Assembly (NCBI GenBank): GCA_001695595.3
Contig: MBPM02000001.1
Span: forward strand, 2,108,001 to 2,172,000
Length of the DNA stretch: 64,000 nt
DNA from: Plasmopara viticola
Taxonomy: Eukaryota > Oomycota > Peronosporomycetes > Peronosporales > Peronosporaceae
Direction: 5' to 3'
Every line of letters starts with the position of its first letter. Position 1 is the stretch's first letter. Below are positions 48,509-62,248 of the stretch, one piece after another. Made by a program: the position numbers and the translations under genes. Under the pieces are notes generated by a model. The model ran no database searches. It was not told the DNA's origin and worked only from the letters and a program-made list of their open reading frames with translations.

Positions 48509-48732
48509 ATTGGCGAATTTCGATGCGGAATTGGTCAGTCGATAAGCGAATGGCGCTGACGAGCGATTAAATTAGTCTTTGGGTAAATCGCCTCTCGAAC
48601 CCAAAGTGCGTATTTGGGTGATTTACAAGTCCCAAAAAAGATAGTAGGATACCGGTTATGTGCCAGTTTTTTTTTAAGATTCAACATGAAATAGACTTTA
48701 TTGAAAGCAGCTTACTACTAGAGATAACAACT

Positions 48733-50728
48733 CTATAGAGTAGCAGCACTCGATTCAGCAGTACCCCCAGTCTTCACCTCCTGCGCCAACCTGTTCGTTT
48801 CTACATACCAAGCAAACGAGAAACACAACGTCAGAACCACACTGGCATGCTTTTTGCAGATAAATCACTTACCAGCTCTTTTCTTGGCCGCGGCAACACC
48901 AAGAGCAATAAAGACAACCGCCATGATACCCAAAAACACACCGATACCTAGGAAAATTGTCTGAGGGGCCGTGTCTGAACTGCTCAAAGTCGCGCATGTG
49001 CTTATGTCTTTTACGCTGCAATCCGTGCCAGTGTAACAAGACAAACAGCTGCACGACAACGTGCCGTTCGATTCCTTGCACTGCCCGTTGCCGCCACAAT
49101 CAGACGTGGTCTCGCAAGTGCCACCACCGCTAGTTACCACGTACGAGCCGCAAATGTCCTCTTGGGTCGTACCAATGGCACCACTGAGAGTCACATCACA
49201 TGTGTCGCCATCATCCGTGCAGACCACGCCTTCACGGCTAGAGCATGTCCACGAGTCGGTACTACTGAGCTTCAGAGAGCTCGCCGAGCAGCTTTTCACA
49301 ATCCAACCATTTTCGGAGGCCCCTTTGTTACTCGACTGCGTTTTTGTCTCCAAAGTAGGTTGCCATGAGCACTTGGTGCTGTCAGTCCACTGGGCGTCGT
49401 CTTTAAAGCCAGGATACTTACTAAACATGGATTTCAAATTCGTGTAATCCTTTGTCGGCTTTGAGCTAGGTGTTGACAAAAAATCAGTGCTGCCACCTAC
49501 GATTAAATACATAATTAGCGAACCAAGTTGAAGCGTGCCGGTTTACAAAACCTGCTCATGAGCCGTACCAGTGAACATTGGGAACAGCGAGTCCGTTGAA
49601 AGTTTAGCTTCTCCATACGAGTAAGCCAAACCGCCCGACCAAACAGCTGTAAACTCTTTGGTCTTTGAGGGCTCTTCGTACAAGTATGGAATCATTCCCC
49701 AGTCACGAGGAGTACCAGCCGAAAGCTTACAACCATACTCGCCGAAAGCAACAACAATAGGAATGCCCTGTGCCATGTCGATGTACCGTTGGTACGCTTC
49801 CGCGAATGTTGAGTCGGGGCACCAACGGTATTCGTTAATCATATAAATGTCAATGCTTTCTGCCATCAAACCGTCAACCATCCTATCTCCGCAGAGAAGT
49901 CCTTGGACTTTAATAACGTGATAATCATCAGCGTTGGAAACTTTGTCGTTACTGCTGTCAGCAGCAGCGTACGCAAGCGGCAGAATACGCAGCTTCTTGC
50001 CGTTGACAGTCATCCAATTCTTTAGATCAGCGACGTAGGCTTTAACACACGAAGCGGCCGTAAGATCTTCCTGCATGATTTCATTAGCTACGACAATGCC
50101 CAGTGTGTTATCATACTGGGCAAAGTTTTGAATGATCTTCTTGCCATACTCGAGCAGCAGTGCCGGATAGCAGGTCTCAGTCTGATCCACAGTTTTAGCA
50201 CCTCCGCTGGTCGATACCTTTCCTGCACAGCTCAATTTCTTGGTAATGGTCGAGTAGCGGTACTTGCCATAGTATGCGTCATTGTCAGGCGAGGCCGAAA
50301 CCATAATGTATACGCCAAGCGCAGCCATATCGGCCATAAACTTCTTGTACGAGGATTCAGGATTTATGTTGTACAAACGCAACGTATTGTACTCAAGTCC
50401 CGCAAGATTCTCTTCGATCACAGCTTTCGAATACTTATCGTAGTAATCGTCACTCACAGCGTACTCATACGTCATCTATGTAAGCGTAGCATCATGCATT
50501 GTTAGTCCTCAGCGATAGCGTCGAATAATTATCCAAATACAAATATACGGTCAATTTTAGCCCAATCATACATACCCCTTTGATAAAAAAGCGCTCGCCC
50601 GAATTAGCGTTGTAGAGCTTGTTTCCGCGCACGACGATCACGCCATCGACGGCTGCGGCAGCCGTCATATGCTGCATCAGCGTAACGGCCACCACCGCGG
50701 CAAACAACGCGAGACTTTGTCCACTCAT
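48733..50728 (-). CDS. GH72 beta-1,3-glucanosyltransferase (Gas1-like), EGF-like domain and membrane anchor
   Basis: Cell-wall remodelling enzyme that cuts and re-joins beta-1,3-glucan at the outer face of the membrane. Four exons (50728-50576, 50475-49569, 49496-48873, 48800-48733) give 583 residues. N-terminal signal peptide (LALFAAVVAVTLMQHMTAAAA). The GH72 core shows FFIKGMTYEYA, NTLRLYNINP, the acid/base in VVANEIMQ and the nucleophile in VAFGEYGCKL. A cysteine-rich X8-like segment and an EGF-like domain (CETTSDCGGNGQCKES) follow. It ends with a transmembrane helix (IFLGIGVFLGIMAVVFIALG) and a basic cytosolic tail, instead of the GPI signal found in fungal Gas proteins. Confidence 0.92.
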
Positions 50729-51524
50729 ACGGTCAAGAGTCAGTCCAGTCCGGTTCCAGAATGGGCGACTGCTTGTTTTGCGGGCAGTGAAATGTTATAT
50801 GTTTTACACACCAAAAGCGTTGCGAAAAAAATGATTTATGTTATATGACAAGTGGGCTCTTGCATTCTACCGGTATTTTGTCTATTTTCCGCCTGAGGTA
50901 TCTGGCCCACGTTCTATATTTAGAGCTCTGACTGAACTCATTTTGTCTCAGCATCAAACAAATTACGAGAAGCTGTCAACGATGTACAGAATACACGCAT
51001 AGTAGATAAACGTGATCGGTGCAGTATTTCGGCGAAAATCAAAACCATATCGATCACTTTTTGTACATCTTCTATTCATCAAATGTACTCGACCAATCGT
51101 CGGCTTAATTGCACAATTAAACAATTAAACCGATGGCACATAGATACAACAATCTTCCCTTCGTTCAATATACTGTATTTTGAAGCACTTCACACTTACA
51201 CCTAGCAGCCACCATTTTAAATTAGTTGCACCTTATTTTAAAGTGTTCGGCACGATAAAGTAATACCAGAAAAGCGATCTAAGTGTATAGCGTGTAAGTA
51301 TTGAGAATTTACCGCACATGTCGCGCAAGTTTATGGTATTCTAATATGATAGTGTATAGAAAGGTGTGGCGTGGTGTAAGCCACAGATATTCGCAAGAGA
51401 AATCCAAAAAAATGCATATTATGTACACATACTAAGGGTGGGTCATTTTTAAGCCAATGAATGACACATACATGAGGTACGTCATTGTGAAGCTTCGCCC
51501 GAACGAATGTATGAAAACGTGGAC

Positions 51525-51536
51525 ACAGGAATCTGT
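51525..51536. repeat. Target-site duplication (left) of short retroposon
   Basis: ACAGGAATCTGT, repeated exactly at 51866-51877. Confidence 0.85.
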
Positions 51537-51865
51537 TTTTTGGAAAAGGTTGGGGTGACGCCCTCCTTCCAAGCGCGGGGGCTAAATGCTCGCGCGCTTC
51601 GGGCAGGTGCTCTCGGGCACCTGCAGGTTTCTAACGAGTCTCACTCTCGACGCGACGGTCTCCAGCACCAGGGCGCCACCTGGGCTCTTACCAAGTCAGA
51701 ACTACACAAAATAATGGAAGACCCTCACGGCCTCGGTGCTGGCTGCACTGCCCGCCGAACGAGACTTGACGTATGCGGACACCACTCTATGCCGTGGACT
51801 AGCCAGACTGAGCCTAGCACGTGCATAACTTGGCAACGCGATAACGTAATACAATACAATACAAT
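51537..51865 (+). mobile_element. Short interspersed retroposon (SINE-like), copy 2
   Basis: 329 bp, plus orientation. Begins TTTTTTGGAAAAGGTTGGGG, ends in an (AATAC)n tail, and has a perfect 12-bp target-site duplication. The body is the same as 22565-22886 with scattered substitutions. Both copies keep an open frame of about 100 codons through the body, but this is thought to reflect GC-rich composition and youth, not a protein gene. Confidence 0.85.
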
Positions 51866-51877
51866 ACAGGAATCTGT
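51866..51877. repeat. Target-site duplication (right) of short retroposon
   Basis: Second exact copy of ACAGGAATCTGT; see 51525-51536. Confidence 0.85.
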
Positions 51878-52099
51878 GGCACTTTCGCTGCAAAAAAATT
51901 AGAACACGGAGAAGGTTGTGTTTTCAAAACACGAAAAAAAAGACTTATGTTTCTTTTAAATACTCAACGAGAACATTTCGTTCTTCAGTTGGTGTCAAAA
52001 GCTAAAAAAATAGCGTTGCGGGCCAATATTTCACACCTCACTTGCAGACAAATTCGTCGTAGTTTTCTCAAAAGCAAGTGCTATAAATTCTACTTGATT

Positions 52100-53515
52100 C
52101 TACATGACTGAGCAGCCAAACCACGACTCGTCCGAGTCTTTTGCAGCCACGTCCTTCACATCTTTGTCCATGTGTTTCATAGCTGACGCTATATGGGTTT
52201 TGAAATAGGGATGCCAAACGTGGTCGTACAAAAATCGCGCTGTGAAGGAAAGGTCATCCTTATACGCTTGCGCGACCTTGGTTCCACCCCAGACGCGGCT
52301 GCGTTCCACTATCCACGGCACTATCACGCGCTTTGGCTTCGTCACTCGAAGAATTCGTGGCATGACGTACTGCTGGAACGCTTTTTCTGAGAAAGCAAGT
52401 TCGATCGCAGGCTTAAAAGCCTCTTCTTCGAGTGCTAACACGTTGGATAGCAAGTAATTAAGTCGACGAATGTCATCCTGAAGCATACCCAAACGAGTGT
52501 GCCACGAATCCACACACGATGCAGCCGAAAACATCAAGTCATCTTCCTGAGCTATAATCACGTCCATTAGTGCAAACGCGGCTTGATATAGAGCAATCGT
52601 ATCGCGCTTTACGACACATTTCAAGACAACGAAAGGAAGGAGTACGGTCGCCTTGACATCGTTCTGATTCCGCACAAACTCGACAAAATGCAGTCTGAAC
52701 CACTTAAAAAACTCGCGCACGTTCCATCGCTTGGGCGACTTTGAGGCACGGCTACGTTCGAGAAAGCGATCGATAACGTATAGAGCATGACGAATTGGTT
52801 CATGTAGTCCGAGCAAAAATTGTGAGCTCCAGCTCAAATCCACTTTCTCATGACGCGTAAGGACTTTTGAAAAAAGCACAGCGTCTCCATTTCGCTCTGG
52901 AGCTGAGACTGGTGTACTCATAACCTTCAACAAATTGTCCGATGAAAATGCTTTCCTAAGCGTATCGACGTCCATTTTTAATGGACCAAGACTCAACATA
53001 CTGGACAGCGAGTCCATTGATGATCCGTTCTCGCTGCTGTGCTCAGAAATGGGACCCGATAGATTGCTGGCACTTTGTTGTCTCGTACTCGTCGCTATGG
53101 TTCGAGCAGCAATTGTGTTCTGTTGCGACTCAAGCGATGCCCAAATGTTAAAGCTGTCTATGTTAGCATGGCCTCCATAGTCACTTTTATAGTCACTTGT
53201 TGTCAACACATAAGCAACTTGGCTAATATCCACCAGTCGCTTTGTCTTCTTCGCCGCCAGTACGTCTCGTGCAGATTTTGGCAGCGACCAAATGTTTAAA
53301 TAAAAATCGGTTTCGTCGCGAGGAAGGCGGCGCGACTTTTTAACGCGTTCACTCTTGAATCCCATCGCTAATCGACTATTCACGAGCGGTTTACGATTGG
53401 AGGTGTTGGCCAGCGTCACCGCCTGGCTGCGTGGCAGCAGTGGGTCATCTTGGTGTGTCGGCTTCAGCAACAAATGCTCTCTGCCAGGCAGCACGCTCTG
53501 TACTTGAACTGGCAT
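52100..53515 (-). CDS. Unrecognised helical protein with C-terminal CAAX box
   Basis: 471 residues, single exon, from ATG 53515 (a TTG two codons upstream was rejected). Basic, Ser-rich N-terminal half (KSERVKKSRRLPRDETDF, SLSSMLSLGPLKMDVD), then a helical domain at about 235-380 (HEPIRHALYVIDRFLERS, FFKWFRLHFVEFVRNQNDVK, AAFALMDVIIAQEDDLMFSA). Its spacing recalls a hemerythrin-like four-helix bundle, but most metal-binding histidines are missing. It ends GCSVM, a CAAX box (Cys-Ser-Val-Met; Met at X favours farnesylation), with no N-terminal signal. This suggests a lipid-anchored peripheral membrane protein. Function unknown. The hemerythrin comparison is tentative. Confidence 0.78.
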   Translation of the reverse strand: MPVQVQSVLPGREHLLLKPTHQDDPLLPRSQAVTLANTSNRKPLVNSRLAMGFKSERVKKSRRLPRDETDFYLNIWSLPKSARDVLAAKKTKRLVDISQVAYVLTTSDYKSDYGGHANIDSFNIWASLESQQNTIAARTIATSTRQQSASNLSGPISEHSSENGSSMDSLSSMLSLGPLKMDVDTLRKAFSSDNLLKVMSTPVSAPERNGDAVLFSKVLTRHEKVDLSWSSQFLLGLHEPIRHALYVIDRFLERSRASKSPKRWNVREFFKWFRLHFVEFVRNQNDVKATVLLPFVVLKCVVKRDTIALYQAAFALMDVIIAQEDDLMFSAASCVDSWHTRLGMLQDDIRRLNYLLSNVLALEEEAFKPAIELAFSEKAFQQYVMPRILRVTKPKRVIVPWIVERSRVWGGTKVAQAYKDDLSFTARFLYDHVWHPYFKTHIASAMKHMDKDVKDVAAKDSDESWFGCSVM

Positions 53516-54689
53516 TAACAACTCGCTCTTTGATCTCGCGTGTCTCTCCCTTCACGCAATGAAGGACAAGTAAATCCAGCAAAAACCGCAAACTTTCACG
53601 TCGAATACAAGTCTTTCAGTAGGCTTGATCAAAAGTAACTGTATTGAGGTAGATGGATGGAAAATGAAAAGAACTGTGCGCGTTTGTCGCAAGTAGTTAA
53701 TTGCTGCTAGACGTGTCAAATGACAGATGCAGCCACACCAACTTGTATTGACAATAGAATTTTCGGTTTCGGGCTCAATCGAAAAATGAAGAGACCAAGT
53801 CACGCCAGAGAATCGACGAGCAGTAATTGAGGTGAAACATTGGCAGGCCACAAGAAAACCAGCCGTTGAGTATCTCACCAAAGGGGTCAGATGTAATCGC
53901 ACAAAATACGATTTACTGAAAACTTAAATAGATCTGCCTGAAGAAAAGTACGGTTGACATGCGTCAACGCAGAGCATATACAATAAAGAAGAATAATGTA
54001 AATGACGAGATTTTCTCATCGTAAAGAATGTCTTGCTGATGAGTACTATATTGAACTGGAAGTATTAAATAGATAATGGATGCTGGTCACGATGTTACTT
54101 ATCATTAGTAATCAATACCCTTGGAGTCTATACTGATTAGCCTCCGTAAAGTAAAATATCTATCTGGTGTGGGATTTAAAAAGGGGTTTCTTGGAATGAA
54201 AATAAATATGGCTAAGTTACGCTCTTTGCAAAAGACAGGGTGCTAAATTAGTTAATATAGTCGTCTTGTCCCCCTGACGCATTACTTATTTTCTTGTGAC
54301 AAATTTACACGCCATGTTCTCAAGACTCTGCTCGATGTGGTGATTGAGCAAAGCCTCGAAACTTTCTACATAAGAGCAAGCTTTCTCGCCGTCAAGCTAT
54401 TGTTGATTTTGAGACAGTTTGTCTCTAAAGCTGAGAGCCCATTCTTGTTTATCAAACGAAAATTTGCTTCTGGCTCCTACTTGTTACCACATGTGAAACT
54501 AGATAATCATTCCAAGTACACCGTATATTTTATTTGAACCACGCAATCAATATAGCGCATTATAACTATTTCGCTGTCTGAATTATTTTGATTTCGAAAT
54601 AGTGAGTGCATCGCGTCTCCTTTCCCTGCTAATGCAGTATACAAACGACCTTGTTTTATAGCACTTGAGATAGATTTGAAAGCAAAAAT
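53516..54689. other. Gene-free spacer
   Basis: About 1.2 kb with only short chance ORFs on both strands. It must include the promoter of the CAAX gene (left side, minus strand). Nothing else seen. Confidence 0.45.
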
Positions 54690-55577
54690 CTACGTCGATG
54701 CATTAATAGTCTGTGTTGTTTGCAGCAACGAAATCGTCGCATCTCTCGAGACGTTTAGGTCTAACTGGCTTTGTCGAGTGTCACCATTTGTCACAAGTTT
54801 CGAGTGGCGTACGCAATATCCAAGACGCTGAGCCCATTTCTGACAGCCTTGCTGAGCACAGCGCGAGCCACCACCATGTGACCGACAGAAACCCTTGGAA
54901 ATAGCACCCTTTTTACAATCTGGATGCTGACAACGGACACCTCCGCCGTGGGTTTTGCAGCAGCCACGAGACTGCACAGCACGGCGGCATCCTTCGACAC
55001 TACAGAATTTGACACCACCGTGAGCACCGCATTTGTGACCAAATTGTGCCACGCGCTCGCAGCCAAGCTCTGCGCACAACCGTCTACCGCCGTGGCCCGA
55101 ACAAGCGTTATTAAAGCGCGCGAATTTAGAACAACCTTCGACCTCGCAGCGACGACGACAGTATCTCTTTAACATTACCGAATGAGACGCATTGTCAGGG
55201 TCTTTTGTTTCTACAATAGTGTCTAGACTAGCGTCCTTTGCATCCGGAGACGGTGTTATCTCAGTCTCGTTTTTCGCCTCTTGATTTACTCCTTTCGCTT
55301 TTGTACCAGCTGCAACAGCTGCTGCTGTTTCACTAGCAGCTGTGATAGTAGCTGCATTAGCAACTATAAGGCCCCCAGCATCCTTCGAGGACGTTGCATC
55401 TGTAAAAGGCACCTCGACCTCAATCGTCGTGGGATCCTTTTGCTTGTCCTTGGCGATTACAGCTGCCTGAAGCAGTGTATCGATCCACTCTCGAACAGGG
55501 TGCCCTTCGCTATCTGGAGGAGGCTGCGAGTCCGGCGAAACGTATCGATTTGAGTGATTTTCTGCTACTTGGTTCAT
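54690..55577 (-). CDS. WRKY19-like zinc-knuckle repeat protein
   Basis: 295 residues from ATG 55577 (MNQVAENHSNRY); the GTG at 55604 is not used. The N-terminal half is Ala/Thr/Lys-rich and unstructured. The C-terminal half has five tandem repeats of about 24 residues of the type C-x4-C-..-C-x2-H-GG (CEVEGCSKFARFNNACSGHGG, then four more: GCERVAQF, GCRRAVQS, DCKKGAISKGFCRSHGG and GCQKWAQRLGYCVRH). Such repeats occur in large families in oomycetes and are usually named 'WRKY transcription factor 19-like', although no WRKY domain is present. Probably a metal-binding DNA- or protein-interacting protein. Role unknown. Confidence 0.82.
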   Translation of the reverse strand: MNQVAENHSNRYVSPDSQPPPDSEGHPVREWIDTLLQAAVIAKDKQKDPTTIEVEVPFTDATSSKDAGGLIVANAATITAASETAAAVAAGTKAKGVNQEAKNETEITPSPDAKDASLDTIVETKDPDNASHSVMLKRYCRRRCEVEGCSKFARFNNACSGHGGRRLCAELGCERVAQFGHKCGAHGGVKFCSVEGCRRAVQSRGCCKTHGGGVRCQHPDCKKGAISKGFCRSHGGGSRCAQQGCQKWAQRLGYCVRHSKLVTNGDTRQSQLDLNVSRDATISLLQTTQTINAST

Positions 55578-56019
55578 TGCGCTACCACTCGTTGCGCAAG
55601 TCACAGAGATCGTACAGTTTGGACTATATTTCGCGTAGGGGAAAAACTTTATATAGGGCTTTGGTATAGTAATGGTGCAGTTTATAATACCAGTTTACTA
55701 CACCTCAAGTAATTAGCTTTATATATTATTGCATCGGCATTCTGCTTTAATATAGCAATGACCAATTTTGTTTGCTTGGTGAAAGCTGGTAGTAATTAAG
55801 CAGCATTAATGGCCAGCACCGGTAACGAGAACCTTAAGCACTCCGTGATTGATGATTGCGCTATTCTGTGTGACAAATCAATAAGGTGTTGCAGTTAATT
55901 GTTGCGCACGGGTGATCCCGCATCATCGTGTTAATTGAACAAGCACAAAGCAGACCCGAGCTACTCTGACAACTTCTCTATCTCGGTAATATGCTACTTA
56001 AGTGCACGAACACGACATC
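55578..56019. other. Intergenic region upstream of zinc-knuckle gene
   Basis: About 440 bp between the start of the minus-strand zinc-knuckle gene and the end of ADH5. No motif recognised. Confidence 0.4.
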
Positions 56020-57940
<1,921 letters not shown>

Positions 57941-58195
57941 GTGTAGTGGCATACACATACATAGACTATGCGATAAGCCGAAACAACGCCGCTGCATCGT
58001 TGGTTACTTTATCGTGTTCGGCAACGGTTTTATCAATTGGATATTACTTCGTTGCGGTGATTCTGGCAGAGTACATTGCGCTGTGTTATGCGACAGCTCA
58101 TACGCTATTTGTATTAGTAGACAACCAAAGTTGCGAGAAACTTATACTGATGAGGAATATTAGAAAGCGATTGTTTCTTGAGGGCTTTCATTAGA
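57941..58195 (+). mobile_element. Ty1/Copia RNase H remnant
   Basis: The plus-strand frame reads ..AVILAEYIALCYATAHTLF..VDNQSCEKLI. The first part fits the Copia RNase H block (TEAEYIALCxA) and the second the DNQSC..L block, with the stretch between them lost. About 85 codons only, no LTRs seen. A degraded scrap. Confidence 0.5.
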
Positions 58196-58199
58196 TGGG

Positions 58200-59502
58200 A
58201 TTTCTATTTATGTTGGAGATATAAAAATACTATAGTATTGTTGCTCTGACAGGAGAGTGGCAAAGATTTACCGACATGTGCATATTTAGTGAGAAAAACA
58301 TGTTGCTCGTTTAATTGTCTACAATTTTGCTGGGCAGCAAAAGCTCCCGCGAGGGAAAATTACTAATTTACAACCACGACTTGGAGACACCGCAGCCGAA
58401 AGACCGTGTTTCAACCGACGACTTTACTCGTCAAAAGGCAGTTAACACTTATCATGCAAAGCGCCACTCTAGCTACGTGATATTGAGTGACGTATGGCCT
58501 TAAAAATCGCCTGGACCTTATTGTTACGTAAGATGTCAGGCAAATACTATAGCATTGTTACATGTATTACAATGTGGTATGATAACTATTAAGACCTAAT
58601 ACTTTAGAGGTAGTATACATGTATAATTCTGTGCGTTTTTAGAAACAATATTCATATCGTATTTTCCCCCTTTCACTGATTTTGCGCGTCTTAACATTTT
58701 AAAGTCATGGCGCCATGGCTACATCTACAAACTGGACATTTTGTACAAAGCATGTTTTCACTTTCCATTACTTCACAAGGAGTGACTAAAACATTGGACA
58801 TTGCAAGCATATGCCCACGCAGTAATCTAAATGTAGCTTTAATACGCGCTTGTGTTGACTTTATTGATGGCACTTTATACGGAATATATCGCCCGACAAA
58901 GCAACAACTCCCATTTTTGCCTTTTAATGATTTTTGTGGCTACCCAAGAAAAAACATGCGTTGAGAATTAGTCAATTTGCACCACGTAAAATTAATTCAC
59001 CTGGACAACTCTTTCCTTAAACTTGCTTTCTTCTTTTTTCTCTACAAAGCTATCTAAAAATTTGAGCTACAGACCTACTTCATTTTTACTGAGGATCTGC
59101 CTTACGGCCAGCAAGAGGGTGTTGTTACATCTTTTGGAGGTGCGACACTGAGCTTCGACGAGCTTGAGTTTCTTGGATTCTTTTAGTAAAGGACCTGTTA
59201 GTGATAATAGTTTTTGATCATAAAATTTGACGTTTAAATATGGATCTGCTAGGTTGAGAAAGTTTTGTTGGACTTAACTACAGTCTTTGCTCACTAATCT
59301 AGACATTAATTTGTAAAAGTAACCTATCACAAAAAATAGTCAGTTTTATTACTGATAAGTAGATTTTTACGGCTGTCGCAAACATTAAATTCTTACAGCA
59401 TATTTAGGGATAAAAGTTTTCTTGCGAGCTCAATGTCCATGCGGCAAGGTTTGAGGCTGCTGAGATATTGAAACGAGAATGGCACAGTAGTAGAGCATCC
59501 TA
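58200..59502. other. Gene-free AT-rich stretch
   Basis: Only short ORFs without recognisable content (e.g. 58707-58964). Possibly decayed transposon sequence. Confidence 0.4.
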
Positions 59503-59698
59503 GTAACGTAATCGCGAAGGAACTTATTGAACGTCGGTCGTCGGATGAGGTTCGGGCGGCTTACGGGCCGAAGTCGGGGAAGGAGGAGGAGGATTAACTG
59601 CTTAAAAGCAAATTGAGAAGGGATATTTAATGGAAATATCTTACGAATTCTTGTCTTGCTACAGCCTATCTGGTGGCTTTCAGCCATCTACTGCTACC
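59503..59698 (-). repeat. 3' LTR segment of the decayed Gypsy element
   Basis: Reverse complement is homologous to 188-394 over about 200 bases (GGTAGCAG..GGCTGTAGCAAGA..CGACTTCG..TCGCGATTACGTTAC). It lies downstream of integrase debris, as a 3' LTR should. Confidence 0.65.
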
Positions 59699-60549
59699 AT
59701 ACTAAAGGCTGTTGTTCTCTTAAGTTCAATCTGGCTTCTTACACATCCTATTTTATCTAAGGCGTCTTGATTTTTAGTGACTATAAAACACTTGAGTCTT
59801 ACTTCTGGTATGAAACTGTATAATCGCCTGTTCCTATGGAATATACTCATGCATACGTATTTTGGGATCAATGTCATTATATGGCGTAATAGCCGTTACT
59901 GGCAAATCTGCCGGTGATGACAGTTGCGTCACGTGACCTCCCTTCAAGAAGATGCCTGTTTTCAAAGATAGGGCTCATCATTTTGGATTTTCAGAAGAGG
60001 TCGATGAGTCCGGAAATCTGCTTTCGATTTTTCACTCTCAAGTTTTTTCCCGATTTGTTTCACCAAGCCACCTACCATTATGCTGTAGATTTTCCTTGTG
60101 CTTTCGAGGTTCGAAAACGGCTTCAACGAGTTGTCCCTCCAAGTCATCGGCCAACATGACATTTATCACCTTTTGCCGGCGCTTAAAATTCTTGCAATAC
60201 GGCTTCAGCAATCAAGTGTGGAACACTGGTTGCAGCTCTTATCCTTTCGAAATCCCAACTAATAGACATCTCGCGAAAGTTTCTTCACGATCGGAAATAA
60301 GCCAATATATTTTGGCGCGAGTTTCTTTGACTAGGCAAAACCTCTGAGACGGACATCCAGGGCAACATTTTGGAAGGCTTGAACAAGTCTATTCTTGTCG
60401 TAATAGTACTTTTTGCGCACGGTCATGTTCGACCTTAAGTAAAGTTTTTTGACGTTGTAAAAACTCATGTGCTGAATTTTCCAGCTAATGATCTGATGCC
60501 ACATCATCCGGCATATAAGGAACAGACCCTTGATCCTTTACCAATAGCG

Positions 60550-61217
60550 ACATTCTACTTGTAACGTGCACGCGTCGAATTTAGGCTATCTCAGTCAAAT
60601 GCAAAAATTTGTCCCGATCATTCTGTGCTGGATTCACAACACCTCGAAGGTTAACCTAAAATCAACAATTATCTGTCCATTCGTTTTCGACCTAAACGTC
60701 GAAGCGAAATTATTTTGCGTTTCTATTGCAAGCAGGATTGCTTGCCATAACTCTGATGTAAACTTGGTGACTCGGTCAGACACAATGGTCTTTGGTATGC
60801 CATGGTCCTCTATACATTTCTTTGTAAATAGCTTTGCGATTTATGCAGTATCGTTTGTTGACTTCGTGGCGATGAACATGGCCCTTTTTGCTAAGCGGTC
60901 AGCAAACATCATGACGGCACTATAGTCCCTTTTGGTCTTGATAAAGACACGGTAAACTTCATCGAAATGTCAATTCATATGAACATCGGAATATTCCTCG
61001 CAGCTTAGTCTGCCTAGCCTTGCCACGCTGACACACTTCGCAAGTGTTTGTAAAGCGCTGGATGTACTCTGTCATTTTGGCCAAACGTGGAGTGACTTCC
61101 TGTAACAGACTCGTGACTTTCGCAGATGACGCAATACTTTGGATTGTCGTCGTCGGAAATATTAAGTCGTGGAGTCTCATCTTCGCCTATTTGATAACAC
61201 AAAGTACAATTCCGCAA
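60550..61217 (-). pseudogene. Gypsy integrase fragment
   Basis: Zinc-finger half (TNTCEVCQRGKARQTKLRG) and core half (FADRLAKRAMFIATKS, IPKTIVSDRVTKFTSELWQ) in two frames, with stops. Non-functional. Confidence 0.7.
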
Positions 61218-61452
61218 TGAGTACTTGGCACATCATTTTGTTCTTTACACTTCTTGATGATTTACTGTAGGTCGCTACTCTACGCATATATTGTCTTTGC
61301 GGATTGCGCAAGTGTAAGTCGTGACTGTCGCCACGGTCTCAAGAAAGCTTGGCCGCTTTCGGTAGCTCTCACAAGCTAACTTGGTCAATTTTACTCTCGT
61401 ATTTCACATTACAGGACAGTGCATCAGCCGCAGTATTAGCTTCACCAGAAAT

Positions 61453-61785
61453 TCACTTGAACAAAGGCTGAAATTTAGCAAGCCCAATGAACCATCGAGC
61501 TACGTAGACTTCTGCATCAGGATCATCATAATTCTTTTGTAATTCGTTTCGATTATCGAGAGGATACACACAACAAGCTTTTAGCGCCTGCATAATTGCA
61601 AGTAGCTCTTGTAGACGAGAATAGTACAACTTGGCTGGCTTCATCTTCCGACCAGTAAATTCAATCCGATGGTCAAGCTCTTCCTCCTTTTGGAACAAGA
61701 CTTTTCGATCGCAAAATTTAAGGCGTCCGTTCGTATAACAAACGGTTTGAAAGTCTGAAAAACTTAGAGAAGGAGAAGGCGTCAT
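61453..61785 (-). pseudogene. Gypsy RNase H fragment
   Basis: Reads DRKVLFQKEEELDHRIEFTG, RKMKPAKLYYSRLQELLAIM and later VARWFIGLAKFQP, matching the order of Gypsy RNase H blocks (SRQMKPAE..YPVHDKELLA, RWL). The DAS and TDH catalytic blocks are lost. Confidence 0.6.
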
Positions 61786-62248
61786 ATAACGCTAGAGATC
61801 GGTGAAGCAGCGAATTCGATCGACTGAGAGCTCGATCACTACTGGACGACGTTTTTTCTTTCAAGTGTCTTGGAGTTGTTCTGCAAACTGTGCAAAGTCC
61901 TTGCAGAATCTTAAACATAGACCGTAGTGCCTACGAAGCACTCCATTTGTTATTTTGTCTTGGACACATGCCATTCTGCAATAATCTTAATCATATCGAG
62001 GCCCATTCGGACGACTTTTTGTCCTACAAAGTCTCATAGGCATGAGATCTCACTCACGAAGAACCGGCACTTTGACAACGTGATGTAAAGTTGCCATTCT
62101 TGATACCGTTTGAGTACCATTCCAAGACGGTAATGTAGTCTGCGACATCACTTTGTGTCGTCAAAGTAGATTCTCATAGAAAGAATTTTGCAAAAGTCGG
62201 TTGAACATACCCTGGCTTTCGCTTTATCCCATGGGTGTGACTGGATAC

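Larger units (their letters stand above)
50729..52099. other. Intergenic region carrying a retroposon insertion
   Basis: About 1.4 kb, AT-rich, with no gene except the SINE-like insertion at 51537-51865 and its target duplications. Divergent from GH72 and at the 3' end of the CAAX-protein gene. Confidence 0.4.
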
